Positions 44,660 to 53,620 of a stretch of DNA of 64,000 nucleotides are shown here, piece after piece. Numbering within the stretch: the first letter of the stretch is position 1; each line of letters starts with the position of its first letter. The DNA lies in NCBI RefSeq assembly GCF_026241895.1, contig NZ_JAPJIV010000009.1, positions 1-64,000 of the forward strand, read 5' to 3'. This DNA is from Pseudomonas sp. RIT-562 (lineage in GTDB: Bacteria; Pseudomonadota; Gammaproteobacteria; Pseudomonadales; Pseudomonadaceae). Below the pieces are notes generated by a model, which was not told the origin of the DNA, searched no databases, and saw only the letters and a program-made list of their open reading frames with translations. Both the position numbers and the translations under genes were made by a program.

Positions 44660-45760
44660 ATGAAATCTTTGAAGTATTATGAAGAAAATCGACACGCCAC
44701 ATGGTTGGAGTTGTTTTTTGACCTGACTTTCGTTGTTACGATAGGCCAGGTTACGCACACTCTCGGACATGTTCATGACGGCCACTTTGAACATAAGCAA
44801 TTATGGATATTCTTACTGCTTTTTGTACCGTTGTGGTGGATCTGGTCCAGTCACACGATTTACTCCAACAGGTTCGATACAGACAGTAATCTTCACCGTT
44901 TGGCAACATTATTCATAATGCTCCTGCTCATTGTGCTATCGGCACGGATTGGGGAAGACCTGGAAGTGAACTACCCGCTTATTATTGCCTGCTATTTTGG
45001 TATACGAGCGATCATCAGTGTTATGTACATTTCATCCATTAGTAAACTCGATTCTCGCGGCGAACTTTCCTCAAGGCTTGGTTTCGCCCTATTAGTTAGC
45101 GCAGTTATTAGTCTTTCATCCGTTATTTTTGACCCGCCCTTGCGTTACCTTGTTGCTTATATTGGGATTGTTCTTGATATTCTGTTTCCTGTATTTTTCT
45201 GGACTAAACTAAAACCGTTGCCAGCACACACGGAACATTTGGTTGAGCGCATAGGCCTACTCACCCTAATCTTATTGGGGGAGTCAATTATTAGCCTTTC
45301 CGGAGGCTTGTCTAACATTCAATGGGGTTATTATAATGTGATGGCGGCCATCACCGGATTTATCATGATTTGCAGTATCTGGTGGATCTATTTTGATAGT
45401 TTTTACTTATTGAACAAGCATCAAAGCAGTATGAGTGGGCACGCCTTAATCTACTCGCACCTTTTTCTTTTTATGGGGCTGGCACTTCTGGCAAATTTGA
45501 TTAGGCATGCGATCCTGAACGACATTGCGATACGCGATTTTCAGATTATGTCGATCACCGGCATGGCCTTGTTTTTCCTAGGTAAGCAATATGGCTATTT
45601 CATAGCCGTGAGTAGAATAAGGAAATACATACTACAAAACACGTTGATAGTGTTTTCTTTGGGCGGGTTAGTCGTGTTTTTACCCCGCGTCGAGTACATA
45701 TTGGTCGGCCTGACAGCAACCATGATCTCTTATGTTTTTCTAAATTTCAGATATCGTTGA
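44660..45760 (+). CDS. Low-temperature-requirement protein A (LtrA-like)
   Basis: The 366-residue polytopic membrane protein opens with ATWLELFFDLTFVVTIGQVT, the signature of the LtrA family, and has about ten hydrophobic helices. LtrA was named after a Listeria mutant unable to grow in the cold; its biochemical role is unknown. The gene is AT-richer than its neighbours, a hint of horizontal acquisition. A purine-rich AAAGAGG lies about 30 nt upstream rather than next to the ATG, so translation may be weak or use another start. Confidence 0.88.
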   Translation: MKSLKYYEENRHATWLELFFDLTFVVTIGQVTHTLGHVHDGHFEHKQLWIFLLLFVPLWWIWSSHTIYSNRFDTDSNLHRLATLFIMLLLIVLSARIGEDLEVNYPLIIACYFGIRAIISVMYISSISKLDSRGELSSRLGFALLVSAVISLSSVIFDPPLRYLVAYIGIVLDILFPVFFWTKLKPLPAHTEHLVERIGLLTLILLGESIISLSGGLSNIQWGYYNVMAAITGFIMICSIWWIYFDSFYLLNKHQSSMSGHALIYSHLFLFMGLALLANLIRHAILNDIAIRDFQIMSITGMALFFLGKQYGYFIAVSRIRKYILQNTLIVFSLGGLVVFLPRVEYILVGLTATMISYVFLNFRYR

Positions 45761-45988
45761 ATCATTATTATCAGACCAGAGGGTGGTACCAAGTGAGCAA
45801 GCGGCTGACTTGCGGTTATATGCTGCCCACTACGTCGTTCTCACTGCCCGTGCGCTACTCGCCGCTACCCTTGGTCTATTTGGGGTTGTAATCCTGGTAT
45901 CGTCGACCATAGTTAAGAGTCTCGGATACCCCTCTTAGCTATCGCGATCTGATAGCGCCAGTCGCATCGTAACAACAGGAGTCACATC

Positions 45989-46291
45989 ATGGTCAAAGTA
46001 GCGTTGTTCGTTCGCCTGGAAGCAAAACCCGGGAAAGAAAAGGATGTAGAAAGCTTTCTTTTGGGCGGCCTTCCGTTAGTGGAGGAGGAGCCAGCCACTA
46101 CAGCCTGGTTTGGAATCCGCTTGGGGCCGTCCACCTTTGGCATCTTTGACGCATTCCCGGATGAAGCGGGCCGGCAGGCGCATCTTTCGGGCAAGGTCGC
46201 GGCGGCGCTTATGGCAAACGCTGCCGAGCTGTTTGCCGAACCGCCATCAATCGAGAAGGTTGACGTCCTTGCAGCCAAGCTGCCCGGTTAA
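45989..46291 (+). CDS. ABM-domain protein (antibiotic-biosynthesis monooxygenase-like)
   Basis: The 100-residue protein has the dimeric alpha/beta barrel pattern VALFVRLEAKPGKEKDVESF, then WFGIRLGPSTFGIFDAFPDE and AAALMANAAELFAEPPSIEK. Proteins of this fold are small oxygenases, haem degraders or non-enzymatic, and the sequence does not decide which. AGGAG lies 8 nt upstream of the ATG. It follows the LtrA gene after a 228-nt gap and is probably separately transcribed. Confidence 0.85.
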   Translation: MVKVALFVRLEAKPGKEKDVESFLLGGLPLVEEEPATTAWFGIRLGPSTFGIFDAFPDEAGRQAHLSGKVAAALMANAAELFAEPPSIEKVDVLAAKLPG

Positions 46292-46314
46292 GCAAATCCA
46301 ACAGGAAGTTTCAT

Positions 46315-46396
46315 TCAGTTCGGGGAGGCTCACGATGTCTTGTATGAAAATCAGGATCGCCTGGGCCTGCCGCTGTCCCGGGCGGTGATCAATTAA
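46315..46396 (+). pseudogene. Fragment of a DsbA-like gene
   Basis: The frame EAHDVLYENQDRLGLPLSRA VIN plus stop, shown broken, matches the 44022-44561 gene segment EAHDELYENQDRLGLPLYRA IV at both protein and DNA level (for example GAAAATCAGGATCG). Only about 26 codons remain. It is a duplicated or displaced 3'-internal piece without start or active-site motif. Confidence 0.8.
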
Positions 46397-46706
46397 AACA
46401 CTTGTATTGAAGATAGATGTCATGGCTAAAGTGCTGTGTCCAGGATTCATGCCATGCTTGCGCGTTCGGTATAAGTGAAAGGATATGCGCGCAAATCGTG
46501 TCCATGGACGGCGTGGAAGCCGCACAGAATCTGCAAGGCAATGTGCTCATCACGTGTTTAGGATGGGTAGGGTAGATTGTTTGCCGGGCACCGGTCGCTC
46601 ATGGCGCGAAGATCTCCATCATTGATATAGAACCGTAGGTCATCCGCGCCGTGACACCTAATGGTTTCGTCAAGTGAGCATTCGTCGGCGTAGCAGTGAC
46701 CGATGT
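46397..46706. other. Gap with short open stretches
   Basis: No complete gene. Two minus-strand readings look protein-like: DEHIALQILCGFHAVHGHDL ... near 46440-46555, and HCYADECSLDETIRCHGADD ... near 46580-46700, the latter starting right after the LLM gene stop. Neither has a clear start or known family. They may be remnants. Confidence 0.4.
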
Positions 46707-47705
46707 TCAATGAGCTGCCTGACGCGGCTGCACTCCGAACTGCGCAACGATGTGTGTACCCAATTCCTCAATAACTTCCACCGCAGGGCGCTTGCCGTAT
46801 TTGAGATTGAGAATGACGTGGTCCACGCCGATTTCCTCAAGCGACTCCAGCAAAAATCGTAGATGGTAACGTCCAAGTCTGAACCCCAAATGGATACGTG
46901 TGGGTGGCGTTGACGGATTCTCATCGAGATCGATGTACAGCGACTGAGTAAAGGGCTTATACACAGAACCACATTGTTTCGTGACCTCCAGTCGCCAATC
47001 TTCCACGACCAGCCGCTGCATGTTCGGAATGCGTGGATAGTTGATCCATCCGTTGCTCTCACGCGCGATCCAATCCAGTGACTGGCGACTGTTGCCGGTC
47101 ACGAGCATTGGAATGAATTGGGTGGTAGGTTTCGGAATCAGGTCTGCGCCTTGCATTTCACCAGTGCTCCAGTGGATGGGCTCAAAATTGGTGCTATGGG
47201 CACGGCGAATCACTTCGTAGTGTTCTCGAAAGATCTCTCCACGCCTTTCGGGATCGACGCCAAACGCCGAAAACTCCACTGGCCGATCTCCCGAAGCAAC
47301 CCCCAGAATCAAGCGACCAGTGCTCAACTGATCGACGCTGGCTGACGCCTTGGCCGTGTGCAGGGGATGGTGCAGCGGGATGGCGATGGAGGCGGTGCCA
47401 AGTGCAATCTCCGAGGTATGGGCGGCCATATAACCCAGGTAAACCCAGGGGTCGAAGACTTGGCCGACATCCCCGAAGCCAGGGTCGCGAAGCGGCACGT
47501 CGCGAAACCAGAGCGCGCAGAAGCCCAGCGCCTCGGCTTGTTTAGCCAGTGTGACCTGGTTGAGCATGCTCGGAGTGTCCCCGTCGAAGGCCTCCATGGG
47601 AAAGAACAATCCAAGGCTCAAATGCCCCTGAGTGAAGGTTCGGCTGAACCCTCGATGCTGCTGGTAAGGAATCGTGCTCGGCCGATACATACGGATTGAC
47701 CTCAT
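46707..47705 (-). CDS. LLM-class flavin-dependent oxidoreductase
   Basis: The protein of about 332 residues is a bacterial luciferase-like TIM-barrel enzyme that uses reduced flavin. Motifs include LSLGLFFPMEAF, ALGFCALWFRDVP, ALGTASIAIPLHHPLHTAKA, SVDQLSTGRLILGVASGDRP (in part) and MLVTGNSRQSLDWIARES. It probably oxidises a small organic compound or a sulfur or nitrogen substrate; the sequence does not show which. The start is uncertain between ATG 47705 and ATG 47690. Further upstream in-frame sequence to 47750 is not protein-like. Confidence 0.88.
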   Translation of the reverse strand: MRSIRMYRPSTIPYQQHRGFSRTFTQGHLSLGLFFPMEAFDGDTPSMLNQVTLAKQAEALGFCALWFRDVPLRDPGFGDVGQVFDPWVYLGYMAAHTSEIALGTASIAIPLHHPLHTAKASASVDQLSTGRLILGVASGDRPVEFSAFGVDPERRGEIFREHYEVIRRAHSTNFEPIHWSTGEMQGADLIPKPTTQFIPMLVTGNSRQSLDWIARESNGWINYPRIPNMQRLVVEDWRLEVTKQCGSVYKPFTQSLYIDLDENPSTPPTRIHLGFRLGRYHLRFLLESLEEIGVDHVILNLKYGKRPAVEVIEELGTHIVAQFGVQPRQAAH

Positions 47706-48328
47706 GGCAGAACGTGAACAGCGCCCCCGTTTCCAGAGGTGCTGCGACATCGGTCGCTTTTGAACGGCAGGTGGGGGGACTGGGTCTGGCTTTTACCCGT
47801 TGCGCCGTACTGCTGGTCGTGTGGACCGGACTCAGGGGCCAGTTGCTGGCGATAGGCGAGGGTTGGTCCGGGTGGGTGTTAAGCGGACGGTCAAAGGAAG
47901 TCAGATCTCTCGGCTCTATACCATCAGATGGGCAAGGCGTTCGAGGAATCATTCTATAAGCGTAGGCGGTTTTGCAGCTCTCCGCCATATTCTTACAATC
48001 GAGCCGCTTCCGGGCGAAAGTTGCGTATCGAAGACAGTTATCGGTCGTTTCCTACCATTCCAGAACGGCCGCTATTGGCCGATTTCTGCCTCTCGCGACG
48101 GGCCGCAAAAACGACCTAAAGCGGACGTATATCAGTTTAATCCCCATTCACAGGGCAACCGGATCTTCTTGCAAATTACCTACCGCTCAGCTGCGGTCGA
48201 TTTGCTGCATATGCATTTCAGACATGCGCTCACCATGCACCGTCAATCGGAAGAATTGCTGTTCCATGGCCAATAGGTCTTTCCTTATCAGTTGGATATT
48301 CAGCGCACCAAGGTTTTCCCCTTGTCGC
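47706..48328. other. Non-coding stretch with intergenic repeat-like sequence
   Basis: No gene recognised. Both the 47700-47800 part (containing a reading RSKATDVAAPLETG on the minus strand) and the 48000-48120 part (GGCCGCTATTGGCCGATTTC) resemble non-coding tracts that recur between genes in fluorescent Pseudomonas. This is recognition from memory only. Confidence 0.4.
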
Positions 48329-49294
48329 TCACACAACCGCTTTGGCGCCAGCCTTGACCGCTGATTTACGATAGGTCAGCAAAACGATGCCAGTGACAAC
48401 TATCACCCCGCCCAGCACCTGGCCCGCGCTCAGCATCTGATCCAGCACCAGCCAGCCCATCAACAACGTCGCCAGCGGCTCGATGTTCATGACCGGCGCA
48501 TTGCGTGGCATGTCCAGCCGAGGCACCGAAATGAACAGCACGATAAAAGCCGTGCCGTACAACACCACCAACGTGGTGAGGGCCAGCCAGCCAGTGGAGG
48601 TCGCGGGCATGTTCAGGCCGCCTGGGAGCGCGCCCGTCAGGCCCGCCAGATTGACGCTGCTGAAGACGATAAAAATGGTCAGCAGACTGCGCACCGAACC
48701 GCGCACCTGAGACAATTTGTGGTCGGTAACCCACAGCGCGCAGGCGAACACACTGGCGGCGCAGAACGCCAGGGCGACGCCCTCCAGCCATTCCGGGCCG
48801 ACGTTGGTAGAGGCAGAAAGACGCCCGGGCACATCCAGCACAAACACCAACCCCAACAAAATCAAACCCATCAGCGCAGTGGTGCGGGCAGTTGGCCGCG
48901 GCCCACCCACTGCCCAGGTGAGCAACGCCAGCAGGATGGGAAACACGTTGGCCACCAGAAGCGCCAGGGCCACCGGAATCCGAGCGACGGCGGAGTACAG
49001 GCACAGGCTCTGCGCGGCAATCAGCAAGCCCAGCAGCAGTTGCCAGCGCCAGGCACCGGCCGGTAGTCGCAGGCTTTGTCTTTGCCATAGCACCATGATG
49101 GCGAGCACCAGCAAGGTCGCGCCAGAACGCATCAATATCGCCAGCAACACGCCCGCGCCGTCATCAAAAGCCACCCGTGCTGCCACATGGTTGCCAGCGA
49201 AAGCGCAGCCCATGCACAACAGAATGATCACGGCGAGATGGCGGGGGAAGGGCGGCGGTACGGTTTGCGCAACGGCAACGGTAGGGCGGGACAT
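48329..49294 (-). CDS. EamA/DMT-family transporter
   Basis: The 321-residue inner-membrane protein has ten predicted helices in two EamA repeats, with the usual internal similarity (ALLVANVFPILLALLTW and NAPVMNIEPLATLLMGWLVLDQ in part). Members export metabolites such as amino acids, but the substrate cannot be read. Start ATG 49294 (SRPTVAVAQ) is used rather than 49321. It is monocistronic and typical of the species backbone. Confidence 0.9.
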   Translation of the reverse strand: MSRPTVAVAQTVPPPFPRHLAVIILLCMGCAFAGNHVAARVAFDDGAGVLLAILMRSGATLLVLAIMVLWQRQSLRLPAGAWRWQLLLGLLIAAQSLCLYSAVARIPVALALLVANVFPILLALLTWAVGGPRPTARTTALMGLILLGLVFVLDVPGRLSASTNVGPEWLEGVALAFCAASVFACALWVTDHKLSQVRGSVRSLLTIFIVFSSVNLAGLTGALPGGLNMPATSTGWLALTTLVVLYGTAFIVLFISVPRLDMPRNAPVMNIEPLATLLMGWLVLDQMLSAGQVLGGVIVVTGIVLLTYRKSAVKAGAKAVV

Positions 49295-49583
49295 GGCAGA
49301 TCTCGAAGAGTGACAGGCCAATCGTGATGGCGTGTGGTTTTTATTATGTTGTCGTACAACTAGGTCTTTTTGTACCGTATTCGCTTAGGCTGGGCAAGTG
49401 GGTCTTTGGTTGTGAGGCTTTGATATCTGGATTTAGCGCAGTGTCTGTTCAAAGTTGTTCTGATTAGAGATCGTATGACTTTGGATCTGAGTGCCGAGCC
49501 AGTGGACATTCCCCACGCCAAGGCGCTAGCGTCAGCTCCTTCAATCGAGGGCTGCACCATGGATGTTATTGCCGACTACTCAA

Positions 49584-49709
49584 ATGAACACCATCGCCGA
49601 GCGTGTCAAAACCTTTTATGAATCGCTGGGTTATTCGACCGAACCCCGCATCAGCATGGGGAAGAAGATCGAGTCGAATGTAGTGATGCCTGATGAGAAG
49701 TGCTGGTGA
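49584..49709 (+). CDS. Short open frame, possible glyoxalase-fold remnant
   Basis: A 41-residue frame reads NTIAERVKTFYESLGYSTEP, RISMGKKIESNVVMPDEKCW. The FYE.LGY..EP.. and NVV..DE pattern resembles the first strand-helix unit of vicinal-oxygen-chelate (glyoxalase-fold) proteins, suggesting a truncated remnant. No ribosome binding site. Low confidence that it is expressed. Confidence 0.35.
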   Translation: MNTIAERVKTFYESLGYSTEPRISMGKKIESNVVMPDEKCW

Positions 49710-49770
49710 GTGTCTGCTATCGGTCGACTGCACTCCCTCACGACAAGTGGCTATGCGGTCAAAGTTCTGG

Positions 49771-50085
49771 TCATGCTTCGCGCTGCCAAACCGCGCCTTT
49801 GACCACCAGGTACAGCAGCGGCCCCACGGAAACGAATACGGCAGTCAGTATCAGGTAGGGAAGCAGGCCAATGAGGGAGCCGCCGCGCGACCGGTGGTCT
49901 TTGGCCATCCAGATGCAGGCCAGCGCTGCCATGAGGTACAGGTCGATGACCACCTGGGCAGTGTCAGGTCGGGTCATCAGCTCATGCCCGAAGGCCAGCA
50001 GCGATTGCTCGGCATTCAGCATCGTCCAGCCGGTATATATCGAAAAGAGCACCAGCGATGCCAGCGCAGTGAGGCGAAGTACCAT
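49771..50085 (-). CDS. Small integral membrane protein
   Basis: The 104-residue product from ATG 50085 has three hydrophobic helices (about 3-22, 43-60 and 72-98; TALASLVLFSIYTGW, VVIDLYLMAALACIWMAKDH, LILTAVFVSVGPLLYLVVKG). AGGA lies 7 nt upstream, favouring this start over 50142. The family is not certain; small uncharacterised membrane proteins of this layout are common in Pseudomonas. Confidence 0.75.
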   Translation of the reverse strand: MVLRLTALASLVLFSIYTGWTMLNAEQSLLAFGHELMTRPDTAQVVIDLYLMAALACIWMAKDHRSRGGSLIGLLPYLILTAVFVSVGPLLYLVVKGAVWQREA

Positions 50086-50314
50086 AGCCCTGTCCTTTGA
50101 TCGGTTTCCTGGCACAGTAGTGACAGGTTTGCTGGCGCTCAATGACCTGAGAGGTCATGGACGCCACGCATAAGGACTCAATCGCCCGAATCGCCCCTGA
50201 CGGCTACCGATGGCTGGTTGAGCGCGGCGCTTGCCCTTTTCGTCTGCAAACCTGCAGTATCCACACTTGCTCCGTTTCGGTGCCTAATCCACAAAAACCG
50301 GACTCTTCAGACCT

Positions 50315-51205
50315 ATGCCCGTTGACCTGGAAGCGCTGTACCCGAAACTCATCCATCTGATGCTGGACACTGTGTTCGTGGTCGACAGTGAAAACCGCAT
50401 CGTCTTCGTGAGCGATGGGTGCAAGGCGCTGCTCGGGTACCGTGCCGACGAACTGACAGGCACGCCGATCACTAACTATATGCATCCTGACGACTTGGCG
50501 ATCACCCGGGCTTCCATCGTCCGGGTGATGAGTGGCCAGCCGCACTTTGATTTCCGCAACCGCTACCTGCGCAAGGATGGCAGCATCGTGCACATCCTCT
50601 GGGCCGCTTTCTGGTCCGAGGAAGTCGGGGCGCGAATCGGTGTGGCGCGCGACGTAACTGCACTAACTCAGGCCGAAGAGGAATTACGCTTCCTCGCCCA
50701 TCATGACCCGTTGACCGCGTTGACCAATCGTTCGCTGTTCAATGTTCGGCTGGACTCAGCCCTGCAAGCGGCACGCCGCGATGAGACGAGCCTGGCCCTG
50801 ATGTTCCTGGACCTTAATGACTTCAAGGGCATCAACGATGTGCATGGGCACGCGGCAGGTGATCGAGTGCTGTGCAAGGTTGCGCGGCGGCTGGAAGCCT
50901 GTGTAGGTAAGGCGGGGCTGGTGGCGCGGATGGGCGGCGATGAGTTCACGGTGCTGTTGACCGACATCCAATCCCAGGCGGCAGTCTATGCCAAGGTCGA
51001 GCAGATACTCGCAGCGCTGGCCGAGCCGCTGGGCCCGGAGTTCGGCTGGCTGCAGATGCCTTCTTGCAGTATCGGCGTGGCGTTCCACCCCGCGGACGGC
51101 GAGGATGCAGATACCTTGCTGAGCCATGCCGATGGCGATATGTACCAGATCAAAAAGCGCCAATGCGCGGTGGACGATGATTGCCAGGTGGTGTCGGGCC
51201 AGTGA
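50315..51205 (+). CDS. PAS-GGDEF diguanylate cyclase
   Basis: The 296-residue soluble protein has an N-terminal PAS domain (about 10-125; VFVVDSENRIVFVSDGCKAL, MHPDDL) and a C-terminal GGDEF domain (about 130-290) with MGGDEFTVLL (about residue 206) and substrate motif DLNDFKGINDVHGH. A RxxD-type inhibitory site is not obvious. PAS may sense redox state or a ligand. It is the last of the six GGDEF proteins in this window and has the higher-GC composition of the right-hand backbone. Confidence 0.92.
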   Translation: MPVDLEALYPKLIHLMLDTVFVVDSENRIVFVSDGCKALLGYRADELTGTPITNYMHPDDLAITRASIVRVMSGQPHFDFRNRYLRKDGSIVHILWAAFWSEEVGARIGVARDVTALTQAEEELRFLAHHDPLTALTNRSLFNVRLDSALQAARRDETSLALMFLDLNDFKGINDVHGHAAGDRVLCKVARRLEACVGKAGLVARMGGDEFTVLLTDIQSQAAVYAKVEQILAALAEPLGPEFGWLQMPSCSIGVAFHPADGEDADTLLSHADGDMYQIKKRQCAVDDDCQVVSGQ

Positions 51206-51225
51206 GCGCAAGCGTTAGTTGGCCC

Positions 51226-52287
51226 TTACTCGGCTCCTGCCGTCGGCACGACTTGCGGCCGGTTGGCCAGTTTCCGGCGGTCAATGAACATGGCGCGTAG
51301 CCAACGGGTCATGGGCAGTTCCACCAGGCGGTAGATAACGATTGCCACGATGCAGCACAGAATGATGCTCACGGGAGTCATCAGGTAGGCCAGGGGGCCG
51401 GGTGCGTCGAAGACATGAAACACCTTGTTGAACACCTTCAACACATACGGGTGAAACAGGTAGAGGGAATAACTGGCATCGCCGATCAACACCACCCACC
51501 CAGGCAAATCGACCGCGGTCAGCCCATGCACCAATGCGAGGAATACAATGGCGGCCGGTATACCCCAGGCCAACCCACGGCCGAGGGACTCTGCCAGGTG
51601 ATAGGACAACGGCATGTACACCAGCGCCGCCAGGCCAATCAGTATCAGGACCGCGCGCGCAGCGTTGCCGGGGCCGACGCTGCGCCACTCAGCCGTGCGG
51701 GCGTACACGGCGTAGCAGCCCATGCCGAGGGCGAACTCGGCGAGAATCTGCTGGGTGTAGAAGTTGGCCAACAGTGTTTCGAACTTCGCCAGGTGACCCA
51801 CCACCACCAGCGCCAGCAGCAGGCTTGAGCAAATCAGCAGGCGATAGCGGTGACTGATGGCCATGGAGAGGGCGAACAGTGCATAGAAGAACATTTCATA
51901 GTTCAGCGTCCAGCCCAGATACAGCAAGGGCTGAACATAGACACCTTTCTGGTACGGAATGAAGAACAGCGATTTAAGCAGCCCAGGTACATCCGCCGTC
52001 GTGTTGTCCAGCAGGCTGGGCAGTAACAGGGCAACGGCGAAAACGCCGAAGGTGCCAAGCCAATATAACGGCACGACACGTATCACTCGTTTGGTAAAAA
52101 AGTGGCTCCCTGATTGAGCGGTCACCATGGCCATGATGAAGCCGCTGATGACAAAGAAGATATCCACGCCCCAGTCGCCATTGCGGAACAAGGGGATATG
52201 GAAAAAGACCACCGCGAGCGCCGCGATGGCGCGCAGCATCTGGACACTCTCCAGCTTGTCAGCCGGGGCCTGTAGCGACGAATTCAT
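51226..52287 (-). CDS. Acyltransferase 3 family membrane protein
   Basis: The 353-residue protein from ATG 52287 (AAGGA 7 nt upstream) has the acyltransferase-3 start LESVQMLRAIAALAVVFFHI, with the catalytic His in VVFFHIP and the RVVPLYWL motif. About ten membrane helices follow. Members O-acylate surface polysaccharides or lipids. An upstream extension to 52383 is open but not protein-like. No glycan operon is adjacent, so the acceptor is unknown. Confidence 0.9.
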   Translation of the reverse strand: MNSSLQAPADKLESVQMLRAIAALAVVFFHIPLFRNGDWGVDIFFVISGFIMAMVTAQSGSHFFTKRVIRVVPLYWLGTFGVFAVALLLPSLLDNTTADVPGLLKSLFFIPYQKGVYVQPLLYLGWTLNYEMFFYALFALSMAISHRYRLLICSSLLLALVVVGHLAKFETLLANFYTQQILAEFALGMGCYAVYARTAEWRSVGPGNAARAVLILIGLAALVYMPLSYHLAESLGRGLAWGIPAAIVFLALVHGLTAVDLPGWVVLIGDASYSLYLFHPYVLKVFNKVFHVFDAPGPLAYLMTPVSIILCCIVAIVIYRLVELPMTRWLRAMFIDRRKLANRPQVVPTAGAE

Positions 52288-52587
52288 GGCGAGATCCTTA
52301 TCAGTCAGGCTCGAAGGTGGCGTCAAAGTAAAGGCGAAAGCGATACACCTGCCGCAGACTGATAATAGAGAAATACCTGACATCTATAGGCGCAGCAGTC
52401 ACACGCAAAAAGACCGCGCTATAACAAAACTTCTATCAACTAAATCGCTCGGCGTGAAGTGACGTTAGCAGCGCTGTTTAAAAGAGCAAGGCGGTTTCTT
52501 GCGTTATGACGAATGGACTAATGACTCAAATATGGCGTCAAAAAAGCTCTGATTTTTTACTTCAAAAGTTAGTGGTTGATAGTTGTA

Positions 52588-53520
52588 TCAAGTACAACTC
52601 TTGCTGCGCCGGGCGTTGCTGGAACCAAGCCTATCCATAGCGCTCATGCCCAGCAATGGCAGGCCCAGCAGGGTCAAGCCGACGCCTGCTATCGCACTGA
52701 CGGTCAACGGGTCGCCGAACTGCAGCCAAGCCCAAATCATGGTCACCGGGGGAGCCAGGAAAAGTGCGCCACTGATGCGTTGGATACTGAAGCGTTGCAG
52801 GCACAGCCAATAAAAACCGTAACCACCCAAAGTCGCGAACACCACCAGCCAAACCACGCCCGCAGTAAAACCTGCGCTGGGCGGTGGGCGCATTTCTCCT
52901 TCGAGCCAGGCCAGCAGCGCAAACACCGGAATCACTGCACACACCTGAATGAACAGCGCCGTCGACGCCGGCATCGATGTACCGGGTGACGCTTTCTGGA
53001 AAAGCGTGGCCGCTGCAAGCGAGAGCACTCCCAGCAGTGGCAGGCTGTAGGCCCAGAGGTCTGCGGCATCCCATTTGACGCTGGCGGCGCTGGCCACCAG
53101 CATGCCGGTCAGGCACAGCGCCAGGCCCAACCACTGCCAGCCGCGGGTGCGTTGCCCGGGCACGCTCCCGGCCAACACCACCATCGTCAGCGGCAACAGA
53201 TTGGCGATGAGTGAGGCAGTGCCCGGCTCGACACCCAGTTGAATGGAGGCGGCGATCGGTCCGATGTAACCGCCAATCGCGAACAGCCCCAGCAGGCCTT
53301 GATGAGCTACGTCCGTGCCGCGCAATGCGCGCAATCCTGCCCAGGCAAGCGGGAGTAAAACGGCGGCTGCCAGGACAAAGCGCCACAGGGAAGCCAGGTA
53401 GACGCTGCCCTGATCGGCGACGTAGCGATACCCGATGAAACCCGAGCTCCAGCTGACGACCATGGCCAACAGCAATGCGCTGCCAGTCAAAAGTGATAAG
53501 CGACTGCGTATGACGTTCAT
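52588..53520 (-). CDS. EamA/DMT-family transporter
   Basis: The 310-residue inner-membrane protein has ten predicted helices and two EamA repeats (SSGFIGYRYVADQGSVYLAS, NLLPLTMVVLAG, LFLAPPVTMIWAWLQFGDPL). ATG 53520 is used (CAGGTG upstream). It is divergent from a LysR regulator starting at 53621, with a 100-nt shared promoter region, so that regulator is the likely controller. Substrate unknown; amino-acid or drug export is usual. Confidence 0.9.
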   Translation of the reverse strand: MNVIRSRLSLLTGSALLLAMVVSWSSGFIGYRYVADQGSVYLASLWRFVLAAAVLLPLAWAGLRALRGTDVAHQGLLGLFAIGGYIGPIAASIQLGVEPGTASLIANLLPLTMVVLAGSVPGQRTRGWQWLGLALCLTGMLVASAASVKWDAADLWAYSLPLLGVLSLAAATLFQKASPGTSMPASTALFIQVCAVIPVFALLAWLEGEMRPPPSAGFTAGVVWLVVFATLGGYGFYWLCLQRFSIQRISGALFLAPPVTMIWAWLQFGDPLTVSAIAGVGLTLLGLPLLGMSAMDRLGSSNARRSKSCT

Positions 53521-53620
53521 CGAATGGCACCTGACAGGGGGGCTGAGTTCGATGGTATGAATGATTGGATGATGCAATCAAACGATACGATCGGCACCAC
53601 TGATGCAGGATTTCTCAACC

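Noticed and set aside
47358..47699. 113-residue + strand frame within the LLM gene
   Set aside because: Antisense shadow of a high-GC gene.
52631..53581. 316-residue minus-strand frame overlapping the EamA gene
   Set aside because: Out-of-frame shadow, Arg/Pro-rich, no membrane helices.
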